A stretch of 64,000 nt of DNA from Gluconobacter kondonii (GCF_002723995.1 NZ_BEWP01000004.1:124001-188000), one strand, 5' to 3'; shown: positions 54,009 to 63,945, counted from the first letter of the stretch. Program-made: numbers and translations. Notes: generated from the letters alone by a model not told the origin.

Positions 54009-55088
54009 TCAGCGACCGCCATTCCGGAGAAGATCCATCCAGCGCGCCATGACGGGACCTTCCTGAAACGCAGCGGCCCGCAGCCGGGCAGCGTCAGACA
54101 TAGCCTGACGCCGTTCAGGCGCGCGCATCAGCTCCAACAGGGCCACGGCTAAGGCCTCCGGCTCTTCCGGCGGCACCAGCAATCCGGTCTCGCCGTCGCG
54201 CACGATTTCCGCAGGCCCGGTCTCGCAGTCGAACGCCACGACCGGCAGCCCCGCCGACATGGCTTCAAGCAGGACCATCGGAAGCCCTTCATAACGCGAA
54301 GAAGCCACGAACATGGCCGCACGGGCATAATCGGCGTCGATCCCTCCGATAGCCGGCGCAATCGTCACACGATGCAATCCTTCCGCCTGTTGCAGCAGGG
54401 CGTCGCGATCCGGCCCATCCCCCCGGATCAGGAGATCCCAGCCTGCGCTCGCCGGGTCCTGCTCGACGATCCGCCAAGCCCGCAGCAACAGGTCATAACT
54501 CTTCTGCTCTGTCAGTCGTCCCGCCGCCAGAACCAGCCGGGAGTCTGGTGGATAGGAGCGATCCGTCACAGGAGGCGCCATGTTCGGAATGGCCGTCAGC
54601 CGGGCACGAAACGTCGTCCCCTCACGCCACAACGCCGTGTCCCGCTGCGTCAGGACAACCACATCATCGGCCCACCGCGCGGCGATCTGCCGCCCCCAGA
54701 CGCGCTTGCGGCGATTGAGCGTCACGTTGAAATTGAAATGCTCCCACACCACGCAGCGCGCACCCGCCATCTTGGCTGCTGCCACGCCATAGAGCGCATG
54801 GGTGGACTCTACGACCACCAGCGTGTCGATCTTCTCCCGTTTCAGGAAACGCGACAAACGCCAGACGATCCGGAACCACGAATTGAAAATCTTCACCGGT
54901 CGGTCGAACAGCGCGGTCAGGGGAATATCAGGCGACAGGGGAAAGGCCGGAGCGCCCGCGCCGACCAGTTCCACGAGCCGCACGTCACAGCCCTGACGCA
55001 CCAGTCCGTTCATGACGGCACAAGCCGAACGTTCCGTCCCGCCGAGGCCCTTCAGGTCCTGAATTACAAACGTATATCGTACGTTCAA
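54009..55088 (-). CDS. Glycosyltransferase family 4 (GT-B fold)
   Basis: 359 residues. Opening VIQDLKGLGGTERSACAVMNGL is the GT4 acceptor-side loop; LVLAAGRLTEQKSYDLLLRAW and SRYEGLPMVLLEAMSAGLPVV, with the E-x7-E pair, form the donor site. The best start is a TTG at 55088 with GGGTAGGG just upstream; no ATG is suitably placed. It is 53 bases upstream of tsaE on the same strand and head-to-head with the reductase gene. Acceptor unknown; probably a cell-envelope glycan. Confidence 0.85.
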   Translation of the reverse strand: MNVRYTFVIQDLKGLGGTERSACAVMNGLVRQGCDVRLVELVGAGAPAFPLSPDIPLTALFDRPVKIFNSWFRIVWRLSRFLKREKIDTLVVVESTHALYGVAAAKMAGARCVVWEHFNFNVTLNRRKRVWGRQIAARWADDVVVLTQRDTALWREGTTFRARLTAIPNMAPPVTDRSYPPDSRLVLAAGRLTEQKSYDLLLRAWRIVEQDPASAGWDLLIRGDGPDRDALLQQAEGLHRVTIAPAIGGIDADYARAAMFVASSRYEGLPMVLLEAMSAGLPVVAFDCETGPAEIVRDGETGLLVPPEEPEALAVALLELMRAPERRQAMSDAARLRAAAFQEGPVMARWMDLLRNGGR

Positions 55089-55129
55089 TGCCCTACCCCA
55101 AGCCCTTCAAACCGATTATGAAACAGATC

Positions 55130-56152
55130 ATGACGACTGCACCCCACACCCTCAACACCGATGTCGCAATTGTCGGCGCCGGTCCGACCGCCCTCTTCGC
55201 CGCGTTCGAATGTGGCATGCTCAAACTGTCCTGCGTCCTGATCGACGCCCTCGACAGTGTCGGCGGACAATGTGCGGCGCTCTATCCGGAAAAACCGATC
55301 TACGACATTCCGGCCCATCCCGCCATCGAAGGCGGCGCCCTGATCGAGGCCCTCGAACAGCAGATCGCCCCGTTCGACGTGCCCCGCCTGTTGGGTTCGC
55401 GGGTCGAAACGCTGGAAGGGCACCGCGGAGACTTCACGCTGAAAACCGCACGCGGCGACGTCATCAATGCCAAGGCCGTCATCATCGCCGCCGGTGCCGG
55501 TGCGTTCGGGCCGAACCGTCCGCCGCTCGACGGGCTCGAAGCCTATGAGCGCACGGGCGCAGTGCAGTATTACGTCAAGAAACGTGCCGACTTCACCGGC
55601 AAGCGCGTCGTGGTTGCAGGCGGCGGCGATTCCGCGCTGGACTGGGCGCTGTCCCTCTCCGATGTCGCCGAGAAAATCTATCTACTACATCGCCGGGACC
55701 GATTCCGTGGCGCCCCCGAGACACTGTCTCGTATCGAACAGCAGATTGAGGCCGGGAAGATCGAGAAGGTTGTGCCCTATCAACTCCATGCCCTGCACGG
55801 CACGGACGGCGTGCTTTCGAGCGTGGAAGTCACCACCCTTGAAGGTGCATCACGCCATATCGAAGCCGATGCGCTTCTACCGTTCTATGGCCTGTCCACC
55901 GATCTGGGGCCGATTGCGCTTTGGGGGCTGGACACGCATCGCAACACCATCCCCGTCACCCCGGCCACGTTGGAAAGCAGCACGCCGGGCATTTTCGCGA
56001 TCGGGGACGTGGCGACCTATCCGGGCAAGCTGAAGCTGATCCTTCAGGGCTTCTCCGAAGGCGCCATGGCAGCTCATGCCATCCATGCCATCGTTCATCC
56101 CGACACGGCCCTGCACTTCGAATATTCGACCAGCAAGGGCGTTCCGGGCTAA
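55130..56152 (+). CDS. Ferredoxin-NADP+ reductase, thioredoxin-reductase-like type
   Basis: 340 residues. FAD-binding GAGPTALFAAFE near residue 17, a central NADPH site VVAGGGDSALDWALSL near residue 160 and FAIGDVATYPGKLKLILQGFSEGA near residue 300. The CxxC pair of true thioredoxin reductases is absent, which puts it with the YumC-like ferredoxin-NADP reductases. In-frame ATGs at 55088 and 55118 are alternatives and none has a clear Shine-Dalgarno. Divergent from the GT4 gene with at most 41 bases between starts. Confidence 0.9.
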   Translation: MTTAPHTLNTDVAIVGAGPTALFAAFECGMLKLSCVLIDALDSVGGQCAALYPEKPIYDIPAHPAIEGGALIEALEQQIAPFDVPRLLGSRVETLEGHRGDFTLKTARGDVINAKAVIIAAGAGAFGPNRPPLDGLEAYERTGAVQYYVKKRADFTGKRVVVAGGGDSALDWALSLSDVAEKIYLLHRRDRFRGAPETLSRIEQQIEAGKIEKVVPYQLHALHGTDGVLSSVEVTTLEGASRHIEADALLPFYGLSTDLGPIALWGLDTHRNTIPVTPATLESSTPGIFAIGDVATYPGKLKLILQGFSEGAMAAHAIHAIVHPDTALHFEYSTSKGVPG

Positions 56153-56238
56153 CGCAACGGGGCAGCATTTTTCGTGGCGCTGAGCCGATCACGGTCAGTT
56201 CAGGGCGGTTCTACAGACGACAACACAGCAGGACAGAT

Positions 56239-57489
56239 ATGAAAGTCATCGTCATGGGCGCCGGAGTGATCGGCGTTACAACGGCCTGGTATCTCGCTCA
56301 GGAAGGCCATGAAGTCGAAGTGATCGACCGCCAGCCGGGTGTGGGTCTGGAGACATCTTTTGCGAACGCAGGACAGGTTTCTCCCGGCTATTCAACTCCC
56401 TGGGCCATGCCGGGCCTGCCGCTCAAGGCCGCGAAATGGATGTTCGAAAAGCACAGCCCGCTCGTCGTGCGCCCGCGCTTCGATACGGCCATGTTCCGCT
56501 TCATGGGCGAACTGCTCATGAACTGCACGGAAAAGGCCTATGACATCAACAAGGGCCGGATGCTGCGGATTGCAGAATATGCCCGCGACCGTCTGGACGC
56601 CCTGCGCGCCGAGACCGGCATCACCTATGACGGCGCCCAGAAGGGTCTGATCCAGCTTTTCCGCACGGACAGTCAGGTCGAATACGCCGCTGAAGACATG
56701 CGCCTGCTGGCGGAAAGCGGCGTCGAACACAAGCTGCTGACCGTGGACGAAATCCTCGCCCGTGAGCCCGGCCTCGCCCATGCGCGCCACCTGCTCAAGG
56801 CCGGTCTGCTGCTCCCCGGCGACCAGACGGGCGATGCCCATCTCTTCACGCGTCGTCTGGCCAAAATGGCCGAGGAAAAGGGCGTGAAGTTCCATCTCGG
56901 CGTTACGATCGAGGCTCTGGAAGCCGCCAGCGACGCCATCGTCAGCATCCGTACCAGCGCAGGCCGCATGACGGCGGACCGCTATGTTCTGGCTCTCGGC
57001 AGCTATTCCCCGCGCTTCCTCAAGCCGCTGGAACTGCGTCTGCCGATCTATCCGGTCAAGGGCTACTCCCTGACCATGCCGATCACGGACGAAAGCCGCG
57101 CGCCGGTCTCGACCGTCAATGACGAGACCTACAAGGTCGCCATCACGCGTCTGGGCGATCGCATCCGCATCGGCGGCACGGCAGAGCTGAACGGCTTCAA
57201 CCTGCGCCTCAGCCCGGATCGCCGCGAGACGCTGGAACTGTCCTTCAGCGAAATGTATGGCGGCGGGGACCTGTCCTCCGCGAAATACTGGACCGGCCTG
57301 CGCCCCTGCACGCCGGACGGCACGCCGATCGTCGGCCCCTCCCCGCGCTACGGCAATCTGTGGCTCAACACCGGCCACGGCACGCTGGGCTGGACCATGA
57401 CCGCAGGCTCCGGCCAGATCGTCGCGGACCAGATCTCCGGCCGCCAGACGGCGATTCCGTCGCTCGACCTGTCGCTCGACCGCTACTGA
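56239..57489 (+). CDS. dadA: D-amino acid dehydrogenase small subunit
   Basis: 416 residues. FAD enzyme that oxidises D-amino acids (chiefly D-Ala) at the membrane and feeds electrons to quinone. FAD motif GAGVIGVTTAWYLAQEGHEV at residues 7-26, ETSFANAGQVSPGYSTPWA, and the C-terminal LRPCTPDGTPIVGPSPRYGN with LNTGHGTLGWTMTAGSG. The ATG follows GGACAGAT. It is 86 bases after the reductase gene and ends before a terminator. An alanine racemase gene (dadX) is not adjacent. Confidence 0.95.
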   Translation: MKVIVMGAGVIGVTTAWYLAQEGHEVEVIDRQPGVGLETSFANAGQVSPGYSTPWAMPGLPLKAAKWMFEKHSPLVVRPRFDTAMFRFMGELLMNCTEKAYDINKGRMLRIAEYARDRLDALRAETGITYDGAQKGLIQLFRTDSQVEYAAEDMRLLAESGVEHKLLTVDEILAREPGLAHARHLLKAGLLLPGDQTGDAHLFTRRLAKMAEEKGVKFHLGVTIEALEAASDAIVSIRTSAGRMTADRYVLALGSYSPRFLKPLELRLPIYPVKGYSLTMPITDESRAPVSTVNDETYKVAITRLGDRIRIGGTAELNGFNLRLSPDRRETLELSFSEMYGGGDLSSAKYWTGLRPCTPDGTPIVGPSPRYGNLWLNTGHGTLGWTMTAGSGQIVADQISGRQTAIPSLDLSLDRY

Positions 57490-57536
57490 TACAGTCCGTC
57501 CGTAAGCCAACACGGTTTACGGACGCTACAGGGCAC

Positions 57537-57573
57537 AAAAAAGGGGGTCTGCCATGAGCAGACCCCCTTTTTG
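57537..57573. terminator. Bidirectional terminator between dadA and the His-rich protein gene
   Basis: A perfect 15-bp stem (57538-57552 with 57558-57572), 5-base loop and A and T ends serve dadA rightward and the small gene leftward. Confidence 0.9.
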
Positions 57574-57610
57574 CTTTCCGCAGGTCTTCAGAAGAACCGC
57601 AGAAGATACC

Positions 57611-57913
57611 TCAGTTGGACGGTGCAGCGTCTTCAGTCGGCGTGGCATCCGTCGCAGCAGACGTCTTCTTGTGGTGCTTGTGCTTGTGATGATGCTTCTT
57701 GCCGTGGTGCTTCTTCGTGGACGTCTCGGCTTCGGCAGCCGGGGCAGCTTCAGCAGGAGCGGCCGGGGCAGTAACTGCGGGAGCCGGGGCAGTCTGAGCT
57801 TCAGCGGCGGGAGCAGCAGGGGCTGCCGTCGTAGCGGGATCGGCGAATGCCGGAGCGGCCGTCAGAGCCAGAGCGGAAACGGCGGCGATCAGGGACAGAT
57901 TGAAAAGGCGCAT
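57611..57913 (-). CDS. Small exported Ala/Pro-rich protein with a Lys/His cluster
   Basis: 100 residues. A signal peptide (residues 1-24, ending PAFA) leads into an Ala/Pro/Glu segment, then a striking basic block at residues 67-83 (KKHHGKKHHHKHKHHKK), then a polar tail. Such His/Lys clusters can bind metal ions (Zn, Ni, Cu) or act as a pH-sensitive charge; no family is recognised. The ATG at 57913 was chosen; one at 57931 is possible. Monocistronic. Confidence 0.65.
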   Translation of the reverse strand: MRLFNLSLIAAVSALALTAAPAFADPATTAAPAAPAAEAQTAPAPAVTAPAAPAEAAPAAEAETSTKKHHGKKHHHKHKHHKKTSAATDATPTEDAAPSN

Positions 57914-58097
57914 CTGGAAACGAGGCTCCATAACAGAATAAAGACCGATCACATTCAGACGGTCTGAAGTGGTCTCGTCCATAACGTTATCATTCCCGCG
58001 TCATACGGTCGCGCATTAACTTTATGAAATTTCAGTCTCTTACGCGTGCAGAGTGCGAATACGCCTCAATTCAGACAAAGTCCCTTATCGTCCATAG

Positions 58098-58136
58098 AAA
58101 AAGGCGTGTCCCGAACAAACGGAACACGCCTTTTTC
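58098..58136 (-). terminator. Terminator of typA
   Basis: A 15-bp stem with one mismatch (58098-58112 with 58121-58135) and an 8-base loop, followed by T on the minus strand. It lies 28 bases past the typA stop. The remaining 57914-58097 shows no gene. Confidence 0.85.
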
Positions 58137-58163
58137 TTGAAACCCCGTCCTGAAAGAGACGGT

Positions 58164-59984
58164 TCAGCTTGCGCGGGACTTCGTGGCGCGCTTGCGATCA
58201 TGCGGGTCCAGATGCAGCTTGCGGATCCGGATGGCAGACGGCGTCACTTCGACCAGCTCATCGTCTTCAATATACGCGATGGCCTGCTCAAGGCTCATGC
58301 GGCGCGGCGGCGTCAGAAGCAGGGCTTCGTCCTTGCCGGAAGCACGCATGTTGGTCAGCTTCTTTTCACGGACCGCATTGATGTCGAGGTCGTTCTCACG
58401 GGAATGCTCGCCAAGGATCATACCCATGTAGATCTTCTCGCCAGCATCGACGAACATCGTGCCGCGATCCTGAAGGGAGAACAGCGCGTACTGCGTCGTC
58501 GTACCGTCTTCAGCCGAAATCAGCGAGCCGTTACGGCGGCCTTCAATCGTACCCACATACGGCAGATAGCCGTGGAACAGACGGTTCATGAGGCCCGTAC
58601 CGCGCGTGTCGGTCAGGAACTCGCCGTGATAGCCGATCAGGCCGCGCGACGGGATCAGGAACGTCAGACGGACCTTTCCACCACCGGACGGACGCATGTC
58701 CTGCATGACGCCCTTACGGAGCGACATTTTCTCGACGACAACGCCCGAATACGGCTCGTCAACGTCGACCAGAACTTCTTCGAACGGCTCTTCGCGCTCG
58801 CCGGTCTCTTCGTTTTCACGGAACAGAACGCGCGGACGGCCGATCGTCAGCTCGAAGCCTTCACGACGCATCGTTTCAATCAGAACGCCAAGCTGAAGTT
58901 CGCCACGACCAGCAACTTCGAAAGCTTCGCTTTCCGGGCTTTCCGTCACCTTGATGGCCACGTTGCCTTCGGTTTCCTTGAAGAGACGGTCACGGATCTG
59001 GCGCGACGTCACCTTCTTGCCTTCACGACCACCCAGCGGGCCATCGTTGATGCGGAAGGTCATGGACAGGGTCGGCGGATCGACCGGACGCGACGGCAGC
59101 GGCTCGTTGATGGACGGATCGGCAATCGTGTCAGGAATCGTCGCTTCGGACAGACCGGCCACGGCCACGATGTCACCGGCTTCGGCTTCTTCCACAGGCA
59201 CGCGATCGAGGCCACGGAAGGACAGCAGCTTCGTCAGACGACCGGTTTCAACGATCGTGCCATCCGGACGCAGCACGCGCACCGGCATGTTCACCTTCGC
59301 ACGGCCCTGATCGATACGACCCGTCAGGATGCGGCCCAGGAAGTTGTCGCTCTCAAGAATGGTGGAGACCATTCCGAACGGCGCATCCTTGTCCACGTTC
59401 GGCTGCGGCACATGGCGCAGTACGAGGTCGAACAGCGGAGCGAGATCCTTCTTCGGTCCGTCCAGCTCCAGATCGGCCCAGCCCTGACGGCCCGAAGCGT
59501 AAAGCATAGGGAAGTCGAGCTGGTGCTCGTCGGCACCGAGGGAGGCGAACAGATCGAAGATCTCTTCGTGCACTTCGTCCGGACGGGCATCGGAACGGTC
59601 GATCTTGTTGACGACGACGATCGGGCGGATGCCACGGGCCAGCGCCTTGCCAAGCACGAACTTGGTCTGCGGCAGCGCGCCTTCAGCGGCATCGACGAGG
59701 ATGATCGCGCCATCCACCATGCTCAGGATACGCTCGACCTCACCGCCGAAATCGGCGTGGCCCGGGGTATCGATGATGTTGATGCGGGTTTCTTTCCACA
59801 CAACGGACGTGCACTTGGCGAGAATGGTGATGCCACGCTCGCGTTCGAGGTCGTTGCTGTCCATCGCACGATCAGCAACATGCTGATTGTCGCGGAACGA
59901 GCCGGACTGTTTGAGAAGCGCGTCAACCAGCGTGGTCTTGCCATGATCGACGTGCGCGATGATGGCGATATTACGGAGTTCCAT
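58164..59984 (-). CDS. typA: Ribosome-associated GTPase TypA/BipA
   Basis: 606 residues. Translational GTPase that binds the ribosome and aids 50S assembly and stress growth. G1 [16 protein letters not shown]2 RGITI, G3 [11 protein letters not shown] and G4 NKIDR are in the first 130 residues; the BipA-specific C-terminus ([37 protein letters not shown]) is present. I start it at the ATG at 59984 ([15 protein letters not shown]); a longer open frame upstream has no homology. Ends at a terminator. Confidence 0.97.
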   Translation of the reverse strand: MELRNIAIIAHVDHGKTTLVDALLKQSGSFRDNQHVADRAMDSNDLERERGITILAKCTSVVWKETRINIIDTPGHADFGGEVERILSMVDGAIILVDAAEGALPQTKFVLGKALARGIRPIVVVNKIDRSDARPDEVHEEIFDLFASLGADEHQLDFPMLYASGRQGWADLELDGPKKDLAPLFDLVLRHVPQPNVDKDAPFGMVSTILESDNFLGRILTGRIDQGRAKVNMPVRVLRPDGTIVETGRLTKLLSFRGLDRVPVEEAEAGDIVAVAGLSEATIPDTIADPSINEPLPSRPVDPPTLSMTFRINDGPLGGREGKKVTSRQIRDRLFKETEGNVAIKVTESPESEAFEVAGRGELQLGVLIETMRREGFELTIGRPRVLFRENEETGEREEPFEEVLVDVDEPYSGVVVEKMSLRKGVMQDMRPSGGGKVRLTFLIPSRGLIGYHGEFLTDTRGTGLMNRLFHGYLPYVGTIEGRRNGSLISAEDGTTTQYALFSLQDRGTMFVDAGEKIYMGMILGEHSRENDLDINAVREKKLTNMRASGKDEALLLTPPRRMSLEQAIAYIEDDELVEVTPSAIRIRKLHLDPHDRKRATKSRAS

Positions 59985-60153
59985 GTGGTCTTCCAGACGG
60001 GAGGCATCGAAGAGAGGATTTGCGCCGTCTTCTGCACCGAATCCCGCCAATATGCAAACTCTGTCACCGTCTTTTCGTCCTGAAGATGCCTTGAGCCTGC
60101 GGGAAAGCTGGGCCACATCTCACAAAACACCGCCCCTTTGAGGAACTCAGACC

Positions 60154-60642
60154 ATGTCCAACCACCAGCCCACTGGTCCCTCCGCCCCCGGCACCGACGC
60201 TCTCAGCCAGCTTGGCCGCGCCACTACGACGCCGCAGAGTCCCGAGGAAGCCGTTCTCGAACGCGTCCCCTCCCCGCATCAGGGACGGCAGTATGTGGTG
60301 CGCTTCACAGCCCCAGAGTTCACCTCTCTCTGCCCCGTCACCGGGCAGCCAGACTTCGCGCATATCGTCATCGACTACATCCCCGGCGAATGGATCGTGG
60401 AGAGCAAATCCCTCAAGCTCTTCCTGACCAGCTTCCGCAATCATGGCGCATTCCATGAAGACTGCTCCATCGCGATTGCCGAGCGTCTGGTGGCGCTGCT
60501 TGACCCGCAATGGCTGCGGATCGGGGCGTACTGGTATCCGCGCGGCGGCATCCCCATCGATGTGTTCTGGCAGACGGGCGAGCCGCCGAAGGGTGTGTGG
60601 ATTCCCGCACAGGACGTGCCGGGTTATCGCGGTCGCGGCTGA
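60154..60642 (+). CDS. queF: NADPH-dependent 7-cyano-7-deazaguanine reductase QueF (type I)
   Basis: 162 residues. Reduces preQ0 to preQ1 in queuosine synthesis. Nucleophile C60 in [12 protein letters not shown], general-acid D67, and the E83-S-K-S-L-K88 NADPH motif are intact. The first 30 residues are a non-conserved tail. GAGGAAC precedes the ATG. Followed after 3 bases by the acetyltransferase-like gene. Confidence 0.96.
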   Translation: MSNHQPTGPSAPGTDALSQLGRATTTPQSPEEAVLERVPSPHQGRQYVVRFTAPEFTSLCPVTGQPDFAHIVIDYIPGEWIVESKSLKLFLTSFRNHGAFHEDCSIAIAERLVALLDPQWLRIGAYWYPRGGIPIDVFWQTGEPPKGVWIPAQDVPGYRGRG

Positions 60643-60645
60643 AGC

Positions 60646-61452
60646 GTGACTGAAGCCGCCGCCATCGCCCGCTCCAGCGGCCCTGTGACGCAAGCGCGAC
60701 TGGCGGTGGACATTCAACGCCTCGGCGTCCTGCCGGGGATGACGCTGCTGGTTCATAGCTCCCTCAGCCGGATCGGCTGGGTCTGTGGGGGCGCGCGGAC
60801 GGTTATCCAAAGTCTGCTTCAAGCAGTCGGCCCGGACGGCACGATCGTCATGCCCGCGCAATCCTGCGAACTGAGCGACCCGTCAGGCTGGTGCGACCCT
60901 CCTGTGCCGGAAAGCTGGTGGGAGACGATCCGCACCACCATGCCGCCCTATGATCCGCATCTGACGCCGACGCGGGGCATGGGGCAGATCGTGGAAGTTT
61001 TCCGGACATGGCCCGGCGTGCAGCGCAGCGCCCATCCGCAGGTTTCATTCACTGCTCTGGGGCCGCTGGCTGCGGATATTCTGGCGACTCAGCCGCTGGA
61101 AGATCCGTTCGGCACTCGCTCCCCGCTTTCGGCTTTGTCAGACCATAACGCACAGGTTCTGATGATCGGGACGGGTTGGGACACCTGCACGGCCTTACAT
61201 CTGGCCGAGCGCCTTGCCGATCCTGATGGACCAAGATTTCAGGACGGAACCTGCATCACGGCAAACGGGGAACGCCGCTGGATCAGCATCAGCCTCCCCG
61301 AGACGCAGACGGAGCGTTTCGAGCCTTTTGGCGCAAGGCTCGACGGAAACAGCCTGCTCCGCCACGGGCATATCGGTTCGGCGGCCTCACGCCTGTTCCC
61401 GCTGTCTCCGGCCATTCGCATGGCCGTGCAGGACTGGAGCAGACAGGAATAG
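60646..61452 (+). CDS. AAC(3)-family N-acetyltransferase-like protein (Antibiotic_NAT)
   Basis: 268 residues. Landmarks of the aminoglycoside 3-N-acetyltransferase fold are LLVHSSLSRIGWVCGGARTVI, GTIVMPAQSC, MGQIVEVFRTWPGVQRSAHPQVSF, LMIGTGWDTCTALHLAE and a late Gly-rich HGHIGSAASRLF. Chromosomal relatives are common and many do not confer resistance; the natural substrate may be another amine. The GTG start has no strong Shine-Dalgarno and sits 3 bases after queF, so it is probably translated by coupling. Confidence 0.85.
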   Translation: MTEAAAIARSSGPVTQARLAVDIQRLGVLPGMTLLVHSSLSRIGWVCGGARTVIQSLLQAVGPDGTIVMPAQSCELSDPSGWCDPPVPESWWETIRTTMPPYDPHLTPTRGMGQIVEVFRTWPGVQRSAHPQVSFTALGPLAADILATQPLEDPFGTRSPLSALSDHNAQVLMIGTGWDTCTALHLAERLADPDGPRFQDGTCITANGERRWISISLPETQTERFEPFGARLDGNSLLRHGHIGSAASRLFPLSPAIRMAVQDWSRQE

Positions 61453-61466
61453 CCGCCGCAAAGTGA

Positions 61467-63845
61467 TCAGTAAGACGCGCTGATCTCGCCGAGGAACATA
61501 CGCCCAGCAGACGGCGTGGCGCGGTTGGAGAACAGGCTCTGGTAATTCAGGCGGTTCGCCAGGTTGTAGCCGTTCATCGACACTTTCCAGTGCTGATTGA
61601 AGCGGTGCGAGATCATGGCACTGAAATCCAGATTCGCCGGAGCCCGAAGCGTATTGGCCGCATTCAGCCACACATGCTCGCGCCATGTCAGACCGCCGCC
61701 AAACGTCACGTTATAAGGCTTTCCTGCAAAGGCGTTATAGGCCGACCACAGCGTTGCCTGATTATGCGGCACATACTGCACGTTCTTTCCACGATTGGCC
61801 TTCGTGGCTGAATAGGTGGTGCTGCTGTCATACAGGGCATAAGTGGCGGACACGTTCCAGCCCGGCAGAATGATGCCGCCAACGGACAGTTCGAGTCCCT
61901 GATTGCGCTGCCGGTCAGACGATCCCGTGATTTCGCCCGTCACCGGATCGGCATTCAGCGCATTGCCCTTATCCAACCGGAACAGCGATGCCGTCACACC
62001 CAAACGGTCGTGCAGGATGCTGTACTTGGCCCCAAGTTCATAAAGCTGCGCCTTTTCCGGGCTGGCGAAGGAGTTGGTGCCAGGACGGATGGGCACGGAG
62101 CCGTTGGTCACATACATACCCATCGGCGTCGTGGAATTGGCCCATGTGAAGTAATAGGTCTGATGCGAATCCGGCGTCAGCACGAGGCTGGCATTGGGAT
62201 TGAACACCCCGCTCACATCATGGAAATGCTGGTCGGGGTTTTTCGCAACATCTCCACCTGTCAGATTGTAGCTCGTCTGCCAGCGATCCCAGCGGAACCC
62301 GCCCTTGAGGGACAGCCAGTTCGTGAACCATATCTGGTCGAACAGGAACAGCCCGGTGTCGAACCCGTATCCGTTGCTATGTGATTTCGCGCCTAGCGAC
62401 CCCAGCGAGACAAGCCCACCCGGATTCATATCGCCCGGTACCAGATCCAGATTGCCGACATGCGGGTTCGGATTGACCAGGCTGGCATACGGCTTGGGCT
62501 TCAGATAGGTCGACTGCGACCGAACGTCATTGACGCGCTCGATATCAAAACCTGCAACGACCTGATGGCGCAGGAACCCTGTGTGGAAATCCGCGACCAT
62601 CGAGCCCACGTTCTGCACCGACCAACTCGTCTGCTGATATGGCAAGGGCGCCATATACGTCCCGGCCCCCGTCCCAGCGCCCGCACCGACCGGCCCCGAA
62701 CGCGCCACGAGCGCCTTAGACGGATCTCCACTGAAGTAGTTATTCACGCAGGTCGTATCGCAGGTCGCCTTGGAGGCCGCGAATGTCCGATAATATTCGC
62801 CCCCACGCAGATCATCATAGAACGTGATGTGTCTGTTCAGCTTGAAACTGAAACGGGCCGTTTCCATGTTCGCGTTCGTGGCGTTCTGGTCATTGTCCGT
62901 GCCGTACCAGTTGCTACGGCGGATGCCATATTCCGTGATGGGTTGACCATAAGCCGCGCCCGGCTTCGTCACGACTGGCACACCGAAATCCGGAATCGAA
63001 TTTTCCTGCTGGTGCATATATTGCAGAACCAGCGTCGTTCTCTTGCCGATCCCGAAGGCCAGCGACGGCGCAATACCCCAACGATGAGAGTACAGATAGT
63101 CGCGCCCAACGATATTGTGCTCGTCGCCCATGCCCGTGATCCGGAAGGCCGTTGAGTCATTGATCTTCTGATTGACGTCCAGCGTGCCGCGGTAATAGCT
63201 ACCAGAACCGCCAGAAAACTCGGCGTTGTAGTGGTTTTTCAGACCGGGCGTCTTGGTGACCATGTTGATGGCGCCGCCCGTCGTACCGTTGCCGAACACT
63301 TCGGAAGACGGCCCCTTGATGACCGAGACGGTCTCGAAATTGAACGCATCGCGTGAATAGACGCCGAAATCCCGCAGACCATCTTCATAGATGTCATTCT
63401 GGGCCTGAAAACCACGGATCAGGAACTGGTCGCCGTTCATGCCGCCCGCGCCCTCACCGATGGACGTCGTCACACCCGGAACGTTCCGCAGTGCCTCGTC
63501 GAGGGATTTGACGTTCTGCTGCTGCATCAGGGCCTGCGGCACCACGTTGATGTTCTGCGGCGTATGCATCACGTCCTGCGGCATCCGCGACAGGCCAGTG
63601 GAGTCATGCATGGTGTTGAAACCATGTCCCTGCACCGTCAGATATTCCGCATCCGCACCTTCAAGACTCTGGGTCTTGTTCAGGGATTTTGCCGCAGAGG
63701 GGGCCTTGGGGTTCGGTTTTTCGTCTTTTTTAACGGGGTCTGCCGCATAGCCCTGTGACGACATCAGCAGCGTTCCCGCAACTGATAGTGAAGTAATGTG
63801 CGTGCGCAGCGAACCGGTCATTGAAGGCCTCTTGGTTACGGACAT
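61467..63845 (-). CDS. TonB-dependent siderophore receptor
   Basis: 792 residues. Outer-membrane 22-strand receptor. A signal peptide ends at SSQGYA near residue 34; a Lys/Pro-rich segment follows, then the plug domain (MPQDVMHTPQNINVVPQALM, SLDEALRNVPGVTTSIGEGAG, FLIRGF, VSVIKGPSSEVFGNGTTGGAI) and the beta-barrel with a C-terminal aromatic residue (ISASY). The FLIRGF and VIKGPSSE motifs are typical of siderophore receptors. The ligand is not predictable. A Fur-like site lies 30-50 bases upstream. Monocistronic in view; it converges on the acetyltransferase gene. Confidence 0.95.
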   Translation of the reverse strand: MSVTKRPSMTGSLRTHITSLSVAGTLLMSSQGYAADPVKKDEKPNPKAPSAAKSLNKTQSLEGADAEYLTVQGHGFNTMHDSTGLSRMPQDVMHTPQNINVVPQALMQQQNVKSLDEALRNVPGVTTSIGEGAGGMNGDQFLIRGFQAQNDIYEDGLRDFGVYSRDAFNFETVSVIKGPSSEVFGNGTTGGAINMVTKTPGLKNHYNAEFSGGSGSYYRGTLDVNQKINDSTAFRITGMGDEHNIVGRDYLYSHRWGIAPSLAFGIGKRTTLVLQYMHQQENSIPDFGVPVVTKPGAAYGQPITEYGIRRSNWYGTDNDQNATNANMETARFSFKLNRHITFYDDLRGGEYYRTFAASKATCDTTCVNNYFSGDPSKALVARSGPVGAGAGTGAGTYMAPLPYQQTSWSVQNVGSMVADFHTGFLRHQVVAGFDIERVNDVRSQSTYLKPKPYASLVNPNPHVGNLDLVPGDMNPGGLVSLGSLGAKSHSNGYGFDTGLFLFDQIWFTNWLSLKGGFRWDRWQTSYNLTGGDVAKNPDQHFHDVSGVFNPNASLVLTPDSHQTYYFTWANSTTPMGMYVTNGSVPIRPGTNSFASPEKAQLYELGAKYSILHDRLGVTASLFRLDKGNALNADPVTGEITGSSDRQRNQGLELSVGGIILPGWNVSATYALYDSSTTYSATKANRGKNVQYVPHNQATLWSAYNAFAGKPYNVTFGGGLTWREHVWLNAANTLRAPANLDFSAMISHRFNQHWKVSMNGYNLANRLNYQSLFSNRATPSAGRMFLGEISASY

Positions 63846-63876
63846 GTCTCGTTATGTTGCAGAGGCAAATATTAGA

Positions 63877-63896
63877 AATAAGAATCATTCGCAATA
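63877..63896 (-). promoter_or_regulatory. Fur-like operator upstream of the TonB receptor
   Basis: On the minus strand TATTGCGAATGATTCTTATT resembles the Fur box, with the AATGATT core intact. It lies 32-51 bases before the start codon, overlapping where the promoter should be. Confidence 0.6.
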
Positions 63897-63945
63897 AGTT
63901 TTTGAAAAAAACATTCTCCCGGATCAAAAACCCTCCCAAAACACA

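Noticed and set aside
58137-60083. 648-codon frame opposite typA
   Set aside because: typA is complete on the minus strand with all G motifs.
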